Shown: piece by piece, positions 63,222 to 64,000 of the stretch
Layout: each line of letters begins with the position of its first letter
Position numbering within the stretch: position 1 is the first letter of the stretch
NCBI RefSeq assembly: GCF_024584785.1
Contig: NZ_CP074112.1
Location: forward strand, 1,860,001-1,924,000
Source: Idiomarina loihiensis
Lineage (GTDB): Bacteria > Pseudomonadota > Gammaproteobacteria > Enterobacterales > Alteromonadaceae
Length of the DNA: 64,000 bases
Direction of reading: 5' to 3'
Notes under the pieces: generated by a model
Seen by the model: only the letters and a program-made list of their open reading frames with translations
What the model was told of the DNA's origin: nothing
Database searches by the model: none
Program-made: the position numbers and the translations under genes

Positions 63222-63689
63222 ATGGCCGACCCTAAAGCTGCTGATTTAATTGAAGCCTTCAAAGCGCTACTCAAAGAGGAGTGTTATGGCTCGCAGGGAG
63301 AGATTGTTGAACAGCTAAAAGAGCTTGGTTTTACTAACATTAGCCAGTCTAAAGTGTCGCGTATGTTGAGCAAATACGGCGCTGTGCGCACCCGCAATGC
63401 GCGCCAAGAAATGGTCTATTGTTTACCCGCAGAATTAGGCATCCCGAGCACCCATGCGCCATTAACGCAGCTTGTTTTAGATATTCAACACAATGATGTG
63501 ATGGTGATCATTCGAACCACCCCTGGCGCCGCCCAGTTGATTGCGCGGTTGTTAGATTCGGTGGGCAAGCAAGAAGGCGTACTCGGCACCATTGCCGGCG
63601 ACGATACTATTTTTATTGCCCCGGTGAAGGTTGCGCAGATTGAAGAAACCATGCGCAACGTGCAACAGTTGTTCGATAGCGTCAGTTAG
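63222..63689 (+). CDS. argR: Arginine repressor
   Basis: Arginine-dependent repressor of arginine synthesis genes. The 155-aa protein has the winged-helix recognition segment [20 protein letters not shown] and the C-terminal hexamer/arginine-binding domain ([13 protein letters not shown]). No clear ARG box was found in the mdh-argR gap. Its stop overlaps the convergent Dyp-type gene by four bases. Confidence 0.96.
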   Translation: MADPKAADLIEAFKALLKEECYGSQGEIVEQLKELGFTNISQSKVSRMLSKYGAVRTRNARQEMVYCLPAELGIPSTHAPLTQLVLDIQHNDVMVIIRTTPGAAQLIARLLDSVGKQEGVLGTIAGDDTIFIAPVKVAQIEETMRNVQQLFDSVS

Positions 63690-64000
63690 AGCTGTCCTTG
63701 CTGCTGTAAGAAATCAACGGACGGGGCAAAGTAAGCACTATTGCTGATGGCCTCGATGTAATCTAGCAGCGGATCGTAATCGCCTTGGCTATCGGCCAGA
63801 TAACGTTGTTTGAGCCAGGTATGCAGATGGCTGGGTTGGCCGGTGCAATACAAGCCTAACAAGCCCTGCTCGCGCAAATTTCCCCATGGCATGTTTTGCC
63901 GCAGCAGCTCTAACGGTTGCTCGTTGGCATCCAGTAACCGCGCGGCACGGCTGTGGCTGACTTGGCTTAGCAAGGCTTCACTGATGCGCTCGCCGGTGAC
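63686..64000 (-). CDS. Dyp-type peroxidase, C-terminal part (partial)
   Basis: The last 104 residues of a gene that continues past the window edge. [25 protein letters not shown] and [23 protein letters not shown] match the C-terminal heme-proximal region of dye-decolourising peroxidases (NMPxG and the FAPS end). The frame is open to the edge. The N-terminal motifs, including GxxDG, are not in the window, so the assignment rests on the C-terminus alone. Confidence 0.7.
   Translation of the reverse strand, partial: VTGERISEALLSQVSHSRAARLLDANEQPLELLRQNMPWGNLREQGLLGLYCTGQPSHLHTWLKQRYLADSQGDYDPLLDYIEAISNSAYFAPSVDFLQQQGQL

Overview
The window is a chromosomal segment of about 50% GC from a gammaproteobacterium. 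Gene content and order point to a marine Alteromonadales-type bacterium, most plausibly Idiomarinaceae (Idiomarina, Pseudidiomarina or Aliidiomarina). The clues are the iscRSUA-hscBA-fdx operon, rppH-ptsP-lgt-thyA, rplU-rpmA-obgE-folA, divergent mdh/argR, ArcA with a stand-alone HptA-like phosphotransfer protein, and a rhombosortase. The family-level assignment is inference from gene content only. No rRNA, tRNA, CRISPR array or prophage was seen; the only mobile element recognised is one lone TnpB insertion.

Layout. 1-1.8 kb: rlmN and ndk (minus strand). 2.1-13.3 kb: an accessory envelope block with an outer-membrane barrel, a PhoPQ/QseBC-like two-component system, two divergent PepSY proteins, msrA, two very large paralogous lipoproteins flanking a PagL-like lipid A deacylase under a near-perfect AcrR-type operator, and a small ORF. 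13.4-20.6 kb: ISC iron-sulfur operon with an IscR site, trmJ and suhB. 20.7-23.3 kb: IS200/IS605-type TnpB element, a 53-aa DUF3545 protein, repeat arrays and ung. 23.4-31 kb: two LPS-type glycosyltransferases, an S9 peptidase, a DUF1302 outer-membrane protein and etfBA. 31-35.5 kb: CsdE/SufE-like protein, a poly-gamma-glutamate cassette (pgsB-pgsC-pgsW) and tcdA. 35.6-41 kb: thyA, lgt, a TauE/SafE permease, ptsP and rppH. 41-45.3 kb: mutH, then a rimB-rimK-aspartoacylase cluster and rsmC. 45.3-48.2 kb: histidine kinase, arcA and hptA. 48.4-53.9 kb: folE2, adenosine kinase, ahcY, GNAT and FAD oxidoreductase. 53.9-57.9 kb: NatAB-like ABC exporter with an alpha/beta hydrolase, and an exported protein. 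58-64 kb: folA, obgE, rpmA, rplU, ispB, rhombosortase, mdh, argR and the C-terminal end of a Dyp-type peroxidase.

How the genes fit together. Three themes recur: (1) envelope remodelling (two-component system with PepSY partners, PagL-like enzyme, lipoproteins, glycosyltransferases, Lgt, PgsBCW); (2) sulfur trafficking and glutamate-ligation chemistry (ISC, CsdE/TcdA, PgsB, RimK); (3) one-carbon and methyl metabolism (FolE2, FolA, ThyA, AhcY with adenosine kinase, RlmN, TrmJ, RsmC).

The most unusual DNA-level feature is a family of 7-bp tandem repeats. The commonest unit is GCTATTA; related units are GTTCATA, ATTCGTG and CACGAAG. They sit in many intergenic gaps, often as forward array, GC-rich hairpin, inverted array, and one array runs into the 3' end of a gene. 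Separately, a 36-bp perfect palindrome is present once between genes and once in frame inside the sensor-kinase gene, where it encodes a linker peptide.
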